From NCBI GenBank assembly GCA_020722625.1, contig DYKK01000222.1:1-5714 (forward strand): a DNA stretch of 5,714 bases, in the 5' to 3' direction. Position 1 is the stretch's first letter; each line of letters opens with the position of its first letter. The position numbers were made by a program, and so were the translations under genes. This document shows, in pieces, positions 5,665-5,714 of the stretch. The notes beneath the pieces were generated by a model that was given only the letters and a program-made list of their open reading frames with translations, made no database searches and was not told the DNA's origin. This DNA comes from Anaeromyxobacter dehalogenans (lineage in GTDB: Bacteria; Myxococcota_A; UBA9042; DTJE01).

Positions 5665-5714
5665 CCGCCTCCGACAGGGGCGAAGGCCCGTCGGGAAACG
5701 ATCAACCCCAACGA
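5665..5714. other. Non-coding 3' flank
   Basis: The 50 bases after the stop codon hold no credible start of another gene on either strand. Apart from the hairpin at 5671-5694, nothing is recognised. The window ends before any neighbour. Confidence 0.6.
5671..5694 (+). terminator. Hairpin seven bases after the stop, possible terminator without T-tract
   Basis: The arms ccgac (5671-5675) with gtcgg (5690-5694) and gggc (5678-5681) with gccc (5686-5689) form 9 G/C-rich pairs. There is a two-base bulge (ag) on the left arm and a four-base loop, gaag. Its place directly behind the gene fits a transcript 3' end. However, the following bases (gaaacgatcaac) have no T-run, so it is not a textbook intrinsic terminator. 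It may only stabilise the mRNA end or be chance in GC-rich DNA. Confidence 0.4.

Noticed and set aside
5358..5711. Minus-strand gene covering the 3' end and flank
   Set aside because: It overlaps the conserved S74 domain and coiled coil completely, and its translation has no recognisable feature.

Overview
The window is almost entirely one protein-coding gene on the + strand. It is read in a single frame, open from the first base to a TAG stop at 5662-5664 (1887 codons visible), followed by 50 bases of non-coding sequence. The 5' end of the gene lies outside the window, so its true start, any secretion signal and its promoter cannot be seen. The protein is a very large, modular, Gly/Asn/Thr/Ser-rich fibre of the 'tail fiber domain-containing protein' type. 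It ends in a peptidase S74 (intramolecular chaperone auto-processing) domain and a C-terminal coiled coil.

Layout by nucleotide. Positions 1-3843 hold twelve irregularly spaced copies of a short beta-type repeat (consensus N-V-G-I-G-T-x-x-P-x-x-x-L-x-V-x-G), separated by 30-300-residue modules. One of these modules is a Cys-containing, probably globular insert at about 1297-1740. Positions about 3844-4152 are a fibre segment without that repeat. A second probable globular insert lies at about 4153-4560. Positions 4594-5073 hold three copies of a different 20-residue repeat (I-x-Y-D-Y-N-x-x-G-Y-Y-V-D-P-N-x-T-S-x-L). Positions 5143-5661 are the pre-cleavage neck, the S74 domain and the coiled coil. 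A hairpin without a T-tract lies just after the stop.

How the parts would work together, from knowledge of the S74 family: the C-terminal domain trimerises and helps the upstream shaft fold into a trimeric fibre, then cuts itself off at a Ser. The repeats and inserts form the shaft and probably the binding surfaces. Whether this fibre sits on a phage or plasmid, or on a cell surface as an adhesin, cannot be decided because no neighbouring gene is in view.

Organism: GC content is about two-thirds, with strong G/C preference at third codon positions and near absence of TTA, CTA and TCA codons. This indicates a high-GC prokaryote or its virus. Such VGIGT-repeat/S74 proteins are common in environmental bacterial genomes and in phages, so I do not assign a taxon. 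Two AT-richer patches (about 709-840 and 3295-3360) suggest module exchange. I see no RNA gene, CRISPR array, insertion sequence or second gene, and no evidence of an entirely new system. The interest lies in the size and mosaic architecture of the fibre and in its two inserts.
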